A DNA stretch of 64,000 nt from positions 11,488,001-11,552,000 of the forward strand of contig JAWQEG010000062.1 of assembly GCA_033782935.1 (NCBI GenBank). The letters are read 5' to 3'. Each line of letters opens with the position of its first letter. The first letter of the stretch is position 1. This document shows, in pieces, positions 12,210-24,800 of the stretch. Under the pieces are notes generated by a model. It was given only the letters and a program-made list of their open reading frames with translations, did no database searches and was not told where the DNA came from. This DNA is from Petrolisthes cinctipes. Its lineage: Eukaryota; Arthropoda; Malacostraca; Decapoda; Porcellanidae. The translations under genes and the position numbers were made by a program.

Positions 12210-13441
12210 AAAATATCGATTTTTAGTATGTTTTGGGCCTGTATTTTGAAAATACTCTAACACGGAATAGACATGTACAGATCGCTTTTGGGACCCAAAC
12301 ATATCGAATTTTCGGGTGTTTTGAGCCTGAATTTGAGATATAAACGGGTACAGAAGATGCATGCACATATCGACTTTTTGCACCTAAAATATCGATTTTG
12401 ATCTTGTTTTGGGTCTGTATCTTGAAAAAATTCTAGCAAGGAGTAGGCATGTACAGATCGCTCCTGGGACCCAAAAATATCGAATTTTCGGGTGTTTTGA
12501 ACCTGAATTTGGGATATAGACGGGTACAGAAGATGCATACAAATATTGACTTTGGGCAGATAAAATATCGATTTTCAGCATGTTTTAGGTTTGAATTTTG
12601 AAAATACTCTAACACGGAGTATGCATGTACAGATGGCATTTGGGACCCAAAAATATCGATTATTCGGGTGTTTTGAGTCTGAATTTATGATATAAACGGG
12701 TACAGAAGATGCATGCACATATCGACTTTGGGCACCCAATATATCGATTTTGAGCATGTTTTGGGCATGTATTTTAAAAACACTCTAACACGGAGTATGC
12801 ATGTACAGATCACTTCTGGGATCCAAAAATATCGAATTTTCGAGTGTTTTGAACCTGAATTTGGGATATAGACTGGTACAGAAGATGCATACACATATTG
12901 ACTTTGGTCACATAAAATATCGATTTACAGCATGTTTTGGACCTGTATTTTAAAAACACTCTAACACGGAGTATGCACGTACAGATCGCTTCTGGGACAC
13001 AAAAATATCGATTTTTTGGGTGTTTTGAGCCTGAATTTGAGATATAAACGGGTACAGAAGATGCATGCACATATCGACTTTGGCACCCAAAATATAGATT
13101 TTTAGTATGTTTTGTGCGTATAATATGAAAATATTCTAGCACTGAGTAGGCATGTACAGATCGCTTCTGGGACCCAAAAATATCGATTTTTGGGGGTGTT
13201 TTGAGCCTGAATTTGAGATATAAACGGGTACAGAAGATGCATGCACATATCGACTTTTTGCACATAAAATATCGATTTTGAGCATGTTTTGGGACTGTAT
13301 CTTGAAAACATTCTAGCAAGAAGTAGGCATGTACAGATTGCTTCTGGGACCCTAAAATATCGAATTTTCGAATGTTTTGAACCTGAATTTGGGATATAGA
13401 CGGGTATATAAGATGCATACACATATTGACTTTGGGCACCT
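12210..13441 (+). repeat. Higher-order repeat copy C, shortened by three monomers (1,232 bp)
   Basis: M1-M4 and M8-M10 are present; M5-M7 are missing, and the length is exactly 528 bp less than 1,760. M4 runs directly into the M7/M8 boundary sequence ggtcacat at about 12,907. One base at 12,927 (gatttacag rather than gattttcag) is M5-like although both flanks are M8-like. This is the footprint expected of an unequal exchange with patchy repair. Confidence 0.9.
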
Positions 13442-15200
13442 AAAATATCGATTTTTAGTATGTTTTGGGCCTGTATTTTGAAAATACTCTAACACGGAAT
13501 AGACATGTACAGATCGCTTTTGGGACCCAAACATATCGAATTTTCGGGTGTTTTGAGCCTGAATTTGAGATATAAACGGGTACAGAAGATGCATGCACAT
13601 ATCGACTTTTTGCACCTAAAATATCGATTTTGATCTTGTTTTGGGTCTGTATCTTGAAAAAATTCTAGCAAGGAGTAGGCATGTACAGATCGCTCCTGGG
13701 ACCCAAAAATATCGAATTTTCGGGTGTTTTGAACCTGAATTTGGGATATAGACGGGTACAGAAGATGCATACAAATATTGACTTTGGGCAGATAAAATAT
13801 CGATTTTCAGCATGTTTTAGGTTTGAATTTTGAAAATACTCTAACACGGAGTATGCATGTACAGATGGCATTTGGGACCCAAAAATATCGATTATTCGGG
13901 TGTTTTGAGTCTGAATTTATGATATAAACGGGTACAGAAGATGCATGCACATATCGACTTTGGGCACCCAATATATCGATTTTGAGCATGTTTTGGGCCT
14001 GTATTTTAAAAACACTCTAACACGGAGTATGCATGTACAGATCACTTCTGGGATCCAAAAATATCGAATTTTCGAGTGTTTTGAACCTGAATTTGGGATA
14101 TAGACTGGTACAGAAGATGCATACACATATTGACTTTGGGCAGCTAAAATATCGATTTACAGCATGTTTTAGGCCTGTATTTTGAACATACTCTAACACG
14201 GAGTATGCATGTACAGATCGCTTAAGGGACCCAAAAACATGGAATTTTTGGGTGTTTTGAGCTTGAATTTGAGATATAAACGGGTACAGAAGATGCATGC
14301 ACATATCGACTTTGGGCACCTAAAATATCGATTTTGATCATGTTTTGGGTCTGTATCTTGAAAAAATTCTTGCAAGGAGTAGGCATGTACAGATCGCTTC
14401 TCGGACCCAAAAATATCGAATTTACGGAGCTTTGAGCCTGAATATGAGATATAAACGGGTACAGAAGATGCATGCACATATCGGCTTTTTGCACTTAAAA
14501 TATCGATTTTGAGCATGTTTTGGGTCTGTATCTTGAAAACATTCTAGCAAGGTGTAGGCATGTACAGATCGCTTCTGGGACCCAAACATATCGAATTTTC
14601 TGGTGTTTTGAACCAGAATTAGGGATATACACGGGTACAGAAGATGCATACACATATTGACTTTGGTCACATAAAATATCGATTTTCAGCATGTTTTGGA
14701 CCTGTATTTTAAAAACACTCTAACACGGAGTATGCACGTACAGATCGCTTCTGGGACACAAAAATATCGATTTTTTGGGTGTTTTGAGCCTGAATTTGAG
14801 ATATAAACGGGTACAGAAGATGCATGCACATATCGACTTTGGCACCCAAAATATAGATTTTTAGTATGTTTTGTGCGTATAATATGAAAATATTCTAGCA
14901 CTGAGTAGGCATGTACAGATCGCTTCTGGGACCCAAAAATATCGATTTTTGGGGGTGTTTTGAGCCTGAATTTGAGATATAAACGGGTACAGAAGATGCA
15001 TGCACATATCGACTTTTTGCATATAAAATATCGATTTTGAGCATGTTTTGGGACTGTATCTTGAAAACATTCTAGCAAGAAGTAGGCATGTACAGATTGC
15101 TTCTGGGACCCTAAAATATCGAATTTTCGAATGTTTTGAACCTGAATTTGGGATATAGACGGGTATATAAGATGCATACACATATTGACTTTTGGCACCT
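13442..15200 (+). repeat. 10-monomer higher-order repeat, copy D (1,759 bp)
   Basis: All ten monomers are present in order. After 15,200 the next monomer is not M1 but a type A unit starting aaaatatagattttcagcatg, so the regular series ends here. A private change, gcatataaaat, lies at about 15,020. Confidence 0.92.
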
Positions 15201-15509
15201 AAAATATAGATTTTCAGCATGTTTTAAGCCTGTATTTTGAAAATACTTTAACACGGAGAAGGCATGTACAAATCGCTTCTGGGACCCAAAAATATCGAAT
15301 TTTCGGGTCTTTTGAGCCTGAATTTGAGATATAAACGGATACAGAAGATGCATGCACATATTGACTTTGGGCACCTAAAATATCGATTTTGAGCATGTTT
15401 TGGGCCTGTATTTTGAAAATACTGTACCACGGAGTAGGCATGTACAGATCGCTTCTGGGACACAAAAATATGGATTTTTTGGGTGTTTTGAGCCTGAATT
15501 TGAGATATA
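15201..15509 (+). repeat. Linker monomers between the 10-monomer series and the 6.3-kb duplication
   Basis: These are about 1.8 monomers of types also found together at 8,345-8,690, 19,431-19,777 and 30,520-30,830 (gttttaagcctg, then ctgtaccacggag or ctataccacggag). They match 30,520-30,828 at an offset of 15,319 with only a few differences, for example caaatcgcttctg against caaatggctactg. Confidence 0.8.
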
Positions 15510-16435
15510 AACGGGTACAGAAGATGCATGCACATATCGACTTTTTGCACATAAAATATCGATTTTGAGCATGTTTTGGGACTGTATCTTGAAAACATTC
15601 TAGCAAGAAGTAGGCATGTACAGATTGCTTCTGGGACCCAAAAATATCGAATTTTCGAATGTTTTGAACCTGAATTTGGGATATAGACGGGTATATAAGA
15701 TGCATACACATATTGATTTTGGGCAGCTAAAATATCGATTTTCAGCATGTTTTAGGCTTGTGCTTTAAAAATATTCTAACACGGAGTAGGCATGTACAGA
15801 TGGCTTTTGGGACCCAAAAATATCGAATATTCGGGTATTTTGAGTCTGAATATGAGATATAAACGGGTACAGAAGATGCATGCACATATCGACTTTAGGC
15901 ACCAAATATATCGATTTTGAGCATATTTTGGGCCTGTATTTTTAAAATACTCTAACACGGAGTAGACACGTACAGATCGCTTCTGGGACACAAAAATATC
16001 GAATTTTTGGGTTTTTTGAGCCTGAATTTGAAATATAAACGGGTACAGAAGATGCATGCACATATCGACTTTTGCACCTAAAATATCGATTTTGAGCATG
16101 TTTTGGGTCTGTATCTTTAAAACATTCTAGCAAGAAGTAGGCATGTACAGATTGCTTCTGGGACACAAAATCATTGAATTTTCGGGTGTTTTGAGCATGA
16201 ATTTGAGATATAAACGGGTACCGAAGATGCATGCACATATCGACTTTGGGCACCTAAAATATCGATTTTGAGCATCTTTTGGGCCTGTATTTTGAAAATA
16301 CTCAAACACGGTTTAGACATGTACAGATCGCTTCTGGGACACAAAAATATCGATTTTTTGGGTGTTTTGAGCCTGAATTTGAGATATAAACGGGTACAGA
16401 AGATGCATGCACATATCGACTTTATGACCCAAAAT

Positions 16436-16611
16436 ATCGATTTTTAGTATGTTTTTGGTCTGTATCTTGAAAACATTCTAGCAAGGAGTAGGCATGTACA
16501 GATCGCTTCTGGGACCCAAACATATCGAATTTTCGGGGGTTTTGTGCCTGATTTTGGGATATAACCGGGTACAGTGGATGCATTCACATATCGACTTTTT
16601 GCACCTAAAAT
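16436..16611 (+). repeat. Chimeric monomer inside unit U
   Basis: The first part (tatcgatttttagtatgttt) is type C, as at 33,694, but from the next bases it reads ttggtctgtatcttgaaaac, which is type B. The comparable monomer at 33,694 continues as gggcgtataatttg. The switch falls inside a stretch common to both types, as expected for a crossover or conversion within the repeat. The same chimera is present at about 22,776 in the second U copy. Confidence 0.75.
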
Positions 16612-18839
16612 ATCGATTTTGAGCATGTTTTGGGTCTGTATCTTGAAAACATTCTAGCAAGGAGTAGGCATGTACAGATCGCTTCTGGGACCCAAAAATA
16701 CCGAATTTTCGGGTGTTTTAAACCTGAATTTGAGATATAGACGGGTACAGAAGATGCATGCACATATTGACTTTGGGCACCTAAAATATCGATTTTGATC
16801 ATGTTTTGGGTCTGTATCTTGAAAAAATTCTTGCAAGGAGTAGGCATGTACAGATCGCTTCTCGGACCCAAAAATATCGAATTTACGGAGCTTTGAGCCT
16901 GAATTTGAGATATAAACGGGTACAGAAGATGCATGCACATATCGGCTTTTTGCACTTAAAATATCGATTTTGAGCATGTTTTTGGTCTGTATCTTGAAAA
17001 CATTCTAGCAAGGAGTAGGCATGTACAGATCGCTTCTGGGACCCAAACATATCGAATTTTCTGGTGTTTTGAACCTGAATTTGGGATATAGACTGGTACA
17101 GTAGATGCATACACATATTGACTTTGGGCAGCTAAAATATCGATTTTCAGCATGTTTTAGGCTTGTAATTTGAAAATACTCTAACACGGAGTATGCATGT
17201 ACAGATGGCTTTTGGGACCCAAAAATATCGATTATTCGGGTGTTTTGAGTCTGAATTTATGATATAAACGGGTACAGAAGATGCATTCACTTATCGACTT
17301 TGGGCACCCAATATATCGATTTTGAGCATGTTTTGGGCCTGTATTTTTAAAATACTCTAACACGGAGTAGACACGTACAGATCGCTTCTGGGACACAAAA
17401 ATGTCGAATTTTTGGGTGTTTTGAGCCTGAATTTGAGATATAAACGGGTACAGAAGATGAATGCACATATCGACTTTGGGCACCCAAAATATCGATTTTT
17501 AGCATGTTCTGAGCCTATATATTGAAAACATTCTAGCACTGAGTAGGCATGTACAGATCGCTTCTGGAAACGAAAAATATTGAATTTTCGGGTGTTTTGA
17601 GCCTGAATTTGAGATATAACCGGGTACAGAGAATGCATACACATATTGACTTTGTGCACCTAAAATATCAATTTTCAGCATGTTTTGGGCCTGTATTTTA
17701 AAAACACTCAAACACGGAGTATGCATGTACAGATCGCTTCTGGTACCCAAAAATATCGAATTTTCGAGTGTTTTGAACCTGAATTTGGGATATAGACTGG
17801 TACAGTAGATGCATACACATATTGACTTTGGGCAGCTAAAATATCGATTTACAGCATGTTTTAGGCCTGTAATTTGAACATACTCTAACACGGAGTATGC
17901 ATGTACAGATGGCTTTTGGGACCCAAAAATATCGAATATTCTGGTGTTTTGAGTCTGAATTTGGGATATAAATGGATACAGAAGATGCATGCAAATATCG
18001 ACTTTTTGCACCTAAAATATCGATTTTGAGCATGTTTTAGGTCTGTATCTTGAAAACATTCTAGCAAGGAGTAGGCATGTACAGATCGCTTCTGGGACCC
18101 AAAAATACCGAATTTTCTGGTGTTTTGAACCTGAATTTGAGATATAGACTGGTACAGAAGATGCATACACATATTGACTTTATGCACCTAAAATATAGAT
18201 TTTCAGCATATTTTGAGCCTGTATTTTGAAAATACTTTAACACGGAGAAGGCATGTACAGATCGCTTCTGGGACAAAAAAATATCGAATTTTCGGATGTT
18301 TTGAGCCTGAATTTGAGATATAAACGGGTACAGAAGATGCATGCACATATCGACTTTTTGCACCTAAAATATCGATTTTGAGCATGTTTTGGGACTGTAT
18401 ATTGAAAACATTCTAGCAAGAAGTAGGCATGTACAGATTGCTTCTGGGACCCAAAAATATCGAATTTTCGAATGTTTTGAACCTGAATTTGGGATATAGA
18501 CGGGTACAGAAGATGCATACACATATTGACTTTGGGCAGCTAAAATATCGATTTTCAGCATGTTTTAGGCTTGTATTTTGAAAATACTCTGACACGAAGT
18601 ATGCATGTACAGATGGCTTTTGGGACCCAAAAATATCGAATAATCGGGTGTTTTGAGTCTGAATTTGAGATATAAACGGGTACAGAAAATGAATGCACTT
18701 ATCGACTTTAGGCACCCAATATATCGATTTTGAGCATATTTTGGGCCTGTATTTTTAAAATAATCTAACAGGGAGTAGACACGTACAGATCGCTTCTGGA
18801 ACACAAAAATATCGAATTTTTGGGTGTTTTGAGCCTGAA

Positions 18840-21306
18840 TTTGAGATATAAACGGGTACAGAAGTTGCATGCACATATCGACTTTTGGCACCCAAAATAT
18901 CGATTTTTAGCATGTTCTAAGCCTATATTTTGAAAACATTCTAGCACTGAGTAGGCATGTACAGATCGCTTGTGGGACCCAAAAATATTGAATTTTCGGG
19001 AGTTTTGAGCCTGAATTTGAGATATATCCGGGTACAGAGAATGCATACACATATTGACTTTGTGCACCTAAAATATCAATTTTTTAGCATGTTTTGGGCC
19101 TGTACTTTAAAAACACTCTAACACGGAGTATGCATGTACAGATCGCTTCTTGGACCCAAAAATATCGAATTTTCGGAGTTTTGAGCCTGAATTTGAGATA
19201 TAAACGGGTACAGAAGATGCATGCACATATCGACTTTTTGCACTTAATTAAAATATCAATTTTGAACATGTTTTGGGTCTGTATCTTGAAAACATTCTAG
19301 CAAGGAGTAGGCATGTACAGATCGCTTCTGGGACCCAAAAATATCGAATTTTCTGGTGTTTTGAACCTGAATTTGAGATATAGACGGGTACAGAAGATGC
19401 ATACACATATTGACTTTTGGCACCTAAAATATAGATTTTCAGCATGTTTTAAGCCTATATTTTGAAAATACTTTAACACGGAGAAGGCATGTACAGATCG
19501 CTTCTGGAACCCAAAAATATCGAATTTTCGGGTGTTTTGAGCCTGAATTTGAGATATAAACGGATACAGAAGATGCATGCACATATTGACTTTGGGCACC
19601 TAAAATATCGATTTTGAGCATGTTTTGGGCCTGTATTTTGAAAATACTATACCACGGAGTAGGCATGTACAGATCGCTTCTGGGACACAAAAATATGGAT
19701 TTTTTGGGTGTTCTGAGCCTGAATTAGAGATATAAACGGGTACAGAAGATGCATGCACATATCGACTTTGGACACCTAAAATATCGATTTTTAGTATGTT
19801 TTGGGCCTGTATTTTGAAAATACTCTAACACGGAATAGACATGTACAGATCGCTTTTGGGACCCAAACATATCGAATTTTCGGGTGTTTTGAGCCTGAAT
19901 TTGAGATATAAACGGGTACAGAAGATGCATGCACATATCGACTTTTTGCACCTAAAATATCGATTTTGATCTTGTTTTGGGTCTGTATTTTGAAAAAATT
20001 CTAGCAAGGAGTAGGCATGTACAGATCGCTCCTGGGACCCAAAAATATCGAATTTTCGGGTGTTTTGAACCTGAATTTGGGATATAGACGGGTACAGAAG
20101 ATGCATACAAATATTGACTCTGGGCAGATAAAATATCGATTTTCAGCATGTTTTAGGCTTGAATTTTGAAAATACTCTAACACGGAGTATGCATGTACAG
20201 ATGGCATTTGGGACCCAAAAATATCGATTATTCGGGTGTTTTGAGTCTGAATTTATGATATAAACGTGTACAGAAGATGCATGCACATATCGACTTTGGG
20301 CACCCAATATATCGATTTTGAGCATGTTTTGGGCTTTTATTTTTAAAATACTCTAACACGGAGTAGACACGTACAGATCGCTTCTGGGACACAAAAATAT
20401 CGAATTTTTGGGTGTTTTGAGCCTGAATTTGAGATATAACCGGGTACAGAGAATGCATACACATATTGACTTTGTGCACCTAAAATATCAATTTTCAGCA
20501 TGTTTTGGGCCTGTATTTTAAAAACACTCTAACACGGAGTATGCATGTACAGATCACTTCTGGGATCCAAAAATATCGAATTTTCGAGTGTTTTGAACCT
20601 GAATTTGGGATATAGACTGGTACAGAAGATGCATACACATATTGACTTTGGGCAGCTAAAATATCGATTTACAGCATGTTTTAGGCCTGTATTTTGAACA
20701 TACTCTAACACGGAGTATGCATGTACAGATCGCTTAAGGGACTCAAAAATTTGGAATTTTTGGGTGTTTTGAGCTTGAATTTGAGATATAAACGGGTACA
20801 GAAGATGCATGCACATATCGACTTTGGGCACCTAAAATATCGATTTTGATCATGTTTTGGGTCTGTATCTTGAAAAAATTCTTGCAAGGAGTAGGCATGT
20901 ACAGATCGCTTCTCGGACCCAAAAATATCGAATTTACGGAGCTTTGAGCCTGAATATGAGATATAAACGGGTACAGAAGATGCATGCACATATCGGCTTT
21001 TTGCACTTAAAATATCGATTTTGAGCATGTTTTGGGTATGTATCTTGAAAACATTCTAGCAAGGTCTAGGCATGTACAGATCGCTTCTGGGACCCAAACA
21101 TATCGAATTTTCTGGTTTTTTGAACCAGAATTAGGGATATACACGGGTACAGATGATGCATACACATATTGACTTTGGTCACATAAAATATCGATTTTCA
21201 GCATGTTTTGGGCCTGTATTTTAAAAACACTCTAACACGGAGTATGCACGTACAGATCGCTTCTGGGACACAAAAATATCGATTTTTTGGGTGTTTTGAG
21301 CCTGAA
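18840..21306 (+). repeat. 14-monomer unit V, copy in U1 (2,467 bp)
   Basis: Sequence from about 18,840 repeats from about 21,307 at an offset of 2,467 bp. Breakpoints are uncertain by about 25 bp, because both flanks share gggtgttttgagcctgaatt; the shared marker just inside is gaagttgcatgc. Unit V consists of five monomers like 7.75-8.69 kb, then M1-M3, one inserted monomer (at about 20,309-20,484, with gggcttttatttttaaaata), then M4 to the middle of M8. Confidence 0.85.
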
Positions 21307-21849
21307 TTTGAGATATAAACGGGTACAGAAGTTGCATGCACATATCGACTTTTGGCACCCAAAATATCGATTTTTAGCATGTTCTAAGCCTATATTTTGA
21401 AAACATTCTAGCACTGAGTAGGCATGTACAGATCGCTTGTGGGACCCAAAAATATTGAATTTTCGGGAGTTTTGAGCCTGAATTTGAGATATATCCGGGT
21501 ACAGAGAATGCATACACATATTGACTTTGTGCACCTAAAATATCAATTTTTTAGCATGTTTTGGGCCTGTACTTTAAAAACACTCTAACACGGAGTATGC
21601 ATGTACAGATCGCTTCTTGGACCCAAAAATATCGAATTTTCGGAGTTTTGAGCCTGAATTTGAGATATAAACGGGTACAGAAGATGCATGCACATATCGA
21701 CTTTTTGCACTTAATTAAAATATCGATTTTGAACATGTTTTGGGTCTGTATCTTGAAAACATTCTAGCAAGGAGTAGGCATGTACAGATCGCTTCTGGGA
21801 CCCAAAAATATCGAATTTTCTGGTGTTTTGAACCTGAATTTGAGATATA
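21307..21849 (+). repeat. Truncated second V unit in U1
   Basis: Only about 543 bp of the second 14-monomer copy is present before the second U unit begins. Its first monomers include the cacttaattaaaat insertion (21,710). The cut shows that the 6,340-bp duplication used a breakpoint inside an already duplicated V unit, so V was duplicated first. Confidence 0.85.
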
Positions 21850-24800
21850 GACGGGTACAGAAGATGCATGCACATATCGACTTTTTGCACATAAAATATC
21901 GATTTTGAGCATGTTTTGGGACTGTATCTTGAAAACATTCTAGCAAGAAGTAGGCATGTACAGATTGCTTCTGGGACCCAAAAATATCGAATTTTCGAAT
22001 GTTTTGAACCTGAATTTGGGATATAGACGGGTATATAAGATGCATACACATATTGATTTTGGGCAGCTAAAATATCGATTTTCAGCATGTTTTAGGCTTG
22101 TGCTTTAAAAATATTCTAACACGGAGTAGGCATGTACAGATGGCTTTTGGGACCCAAAAATATCGAATATTCGGGTATTTTGAGTCTGAATATGAGATAT
22201 AAACGGGTACAGAAGATGCATGCACATATCGACTTTAGGCACCAAATATATCGATTTTGAGCATATTTTGGGCCTGTATTTTTAAAATACTCTAACACGG
22301 AGTAGACACGTACAGATCGCTTCTGGGACACAAAAATATCGAATTTTTGGGTTTTTTGAGCCTGAATTTGAAATATAAACGGGTACAGAAGATGCATGCA
22401 CATATCGACTTTTGCACCTAAAATATCGATTTTGAGCATGTTTTGGGTCTGTATCTTTAAAACATTCTAGCAAGAAGTAGGCATGTACAGATTGCTTCTG
22501 GGACACAAAATCATTGAATTTTCGGGTGTTTTGAGCATGAATTTGAGATATAAACGGGTACCGAAGATGCATGCACATATCGACTTTGGGCACCTAAAAT
22601 ATCGATTTTGAGCATCTTTTGGGCCTGTATTTTGAAAATACTCAAACACGGTTTAGACATGTACAGATCGCTTCTGGGACACAAAAATATCGATTTTTTG
22701 GGTGTTTTGAGCCTGAATTTGAGATATAAACGGGTACAGAAGATGCATGCACATATCGACTTTATGACCCAAAATATCGATTTTTAGTATGTTTTTGGTC
22801 TGTATCTTGAAAACATTCTAGCAAGGAGTAGGCATGTACAGATCGCTTCTGGGACCCAAACATATCGAATTTTCGGGGGTTTTGTGCCTGATTTTGGGAT
22901 ATAACCGGGTACAGTGGATGCATTCACATATCGACTTTTTGCACCTAAAATATCGATTTTGAGCATGTTTTGGGTCTGTATCTTGAAAACATTCTAGCAA
23001 GGAGTAGGCATGTACAGATCGCTTCTGGGACCCAAAAATACCGAATTTTCGGGTGTTTTAAACCTGAATTTGAGATATAGACGGGTACAGAAGATGCATG
23101 CACATATTGACTTTGGGCACCTAAAATATCGATTTTGATCATGTTTTGGGTCTGTATCTTGAAAAAATTCTTGCAAGGAGTAGGCATGTACAGATCGCTT
23201 CTCGGACCCAAAAATATCGAATTTACGGAGCTTTGAGCCTGAATTTGAGATATAAACGGGTACAGAAGATGCATGCACATATCGGCTTTTTGCACTTAAA
23301 ATATCGATTTTGAGCATGTTTTTGGTCTGTATCTTGAAAACATTCTAGCAAGGAGTAGGCATGTACAGATCGCTTCTGGGACCCAAACATATCGAATTTT
23401 CTGGTGTTTTGAACCTGAATTTGGGATATAGACTGGTACAGTAGATGCATACACATATTGACTTTGGGCAGCTAAAATATCGATTTTCAGCATGTTTTAG
23501 GCTTGTAATTTGAAAATACTCTAACACGGAGTATGCATGTACAGATGGCTTTTGGGACCCAAAAATATCGATTATTCGGGTGTTTTGAGTCTGAATTTAT
23601 GATATAAACGGGTACAGAAGATGCATTCACTTATCGACTTTGGGCACCCAATATATCGATTTTGAGCATGTTTTGGGCCTGTATTTTTAAAATACTCTAA
23701 CACGGAGTAGACACGTACAGATCGCTTCTGGGACACAAAAATGTCGAATTTTTGGGTGTTTTGAGCCTGAATTTGAGATATAAACGGGTACAGAAGATGA
23801 ATGCACATATCGACTTTGGGCACCCAAAATATCGATTTTTAGCATGTTCTGAGCCTATATATTGAAAACATTCTAGCACTGAGTAGGCATGTACAGATCG
23901 CTTCTGGAAACGAAAAATATTGAATTTTCGGGTGTTTTGAGCCTGAATTTGAGATATAACCGGGTACAGAGAATGCATACACATATTGACTTTGTGCACC
24001 TAAAATATCAATTTTCAGCATGTTTTGGGCCTGTATTTTAAAAACACTCAAACACGGAGTATGCATGTACAGATCGCTTCTGGTACCCAAAAATATCGAA
24101 TTTTCGAGTGTTTTGAACCTGAATTTGGGATATAGACTGGTACAGTAGATGCATACACATATTGACTTTGGGCAGCTAAAATATCGATTTACAGCATGTT
24201 TTAGGCCTGTAATTTGAACATACTCTAACACGGAGTATGCATGTACAGATGGCTTTTGGGACCCAAAAATATCGAATATTCTGGTGTTTTGAGTCTGAAT
24301 TTGGGATATAAATGGATACAGAAGATGCATGCAAATATCGACTTTTTGCACCTAAAATATCGATTTTGAGCATGTTTTAGGTCTGTATCTTGAAAACATT
24401 CTAGCAAGGAGTAGGCATGTACAGATCGCTTCTGGGACCCAAAAATACCGAATTTTCTGGTGTTTTGAACCTGAATTTGAGATATAGACTGGTACAGAAG
24501 ATGCATACACATATTGACTTTATGCACCTAAAATATAGATTTTCAGCATATTTTGAGCCTGTATTTTGAAAATACTTTAACACGGAGAAGGCATGTACAG
24601 ATCGCTTCTGGGACAAAAAAATATCGAATTTTCGGATGTTTTGAGCCTGAATTTGAGATATAAACGGGTACAGAAGATGCATGCACATATCGACTTTTTG
24701 CACCTAAAATATCGATTTTGAGCATGTTTTGGGACTGTATATTGAAAACATTCTAGCAAGAAGTAGGCATGTACAGATTGCTTCTGGGACCCAAAAATAT

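Larger units (their letters stand above)
15510..21849 (+). repeat. 36-monomer unit U, first copy (6,340 bp)
   Basis: This stretch recurs immediately downstream at an offset of 6,340 bp. Rare bases are shared throughout: atgtcgaattt (17,401/23,741), gatatatccggg (19,021/25,361), actcaaaaatttgg (20,741/27,081) and aaggtctagg (21,061/27,401). I saw no difference between copies in the lines I compared. The left junction is at about 15,500-15,515, where gagatataa is replaced by gagatatag. U is itself a mosaic: 15.5-16.4 kb resembles 31.0-31.9 kb, 16.6-17.1 kb resembles 33.9-34.4 kb, 17.1-19.8 kb resembles 5.7-8.7 kb, and 19.8-21.3 kb resembles M1-M8 of the 10-monomer repeat. Confidence 0.93.
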
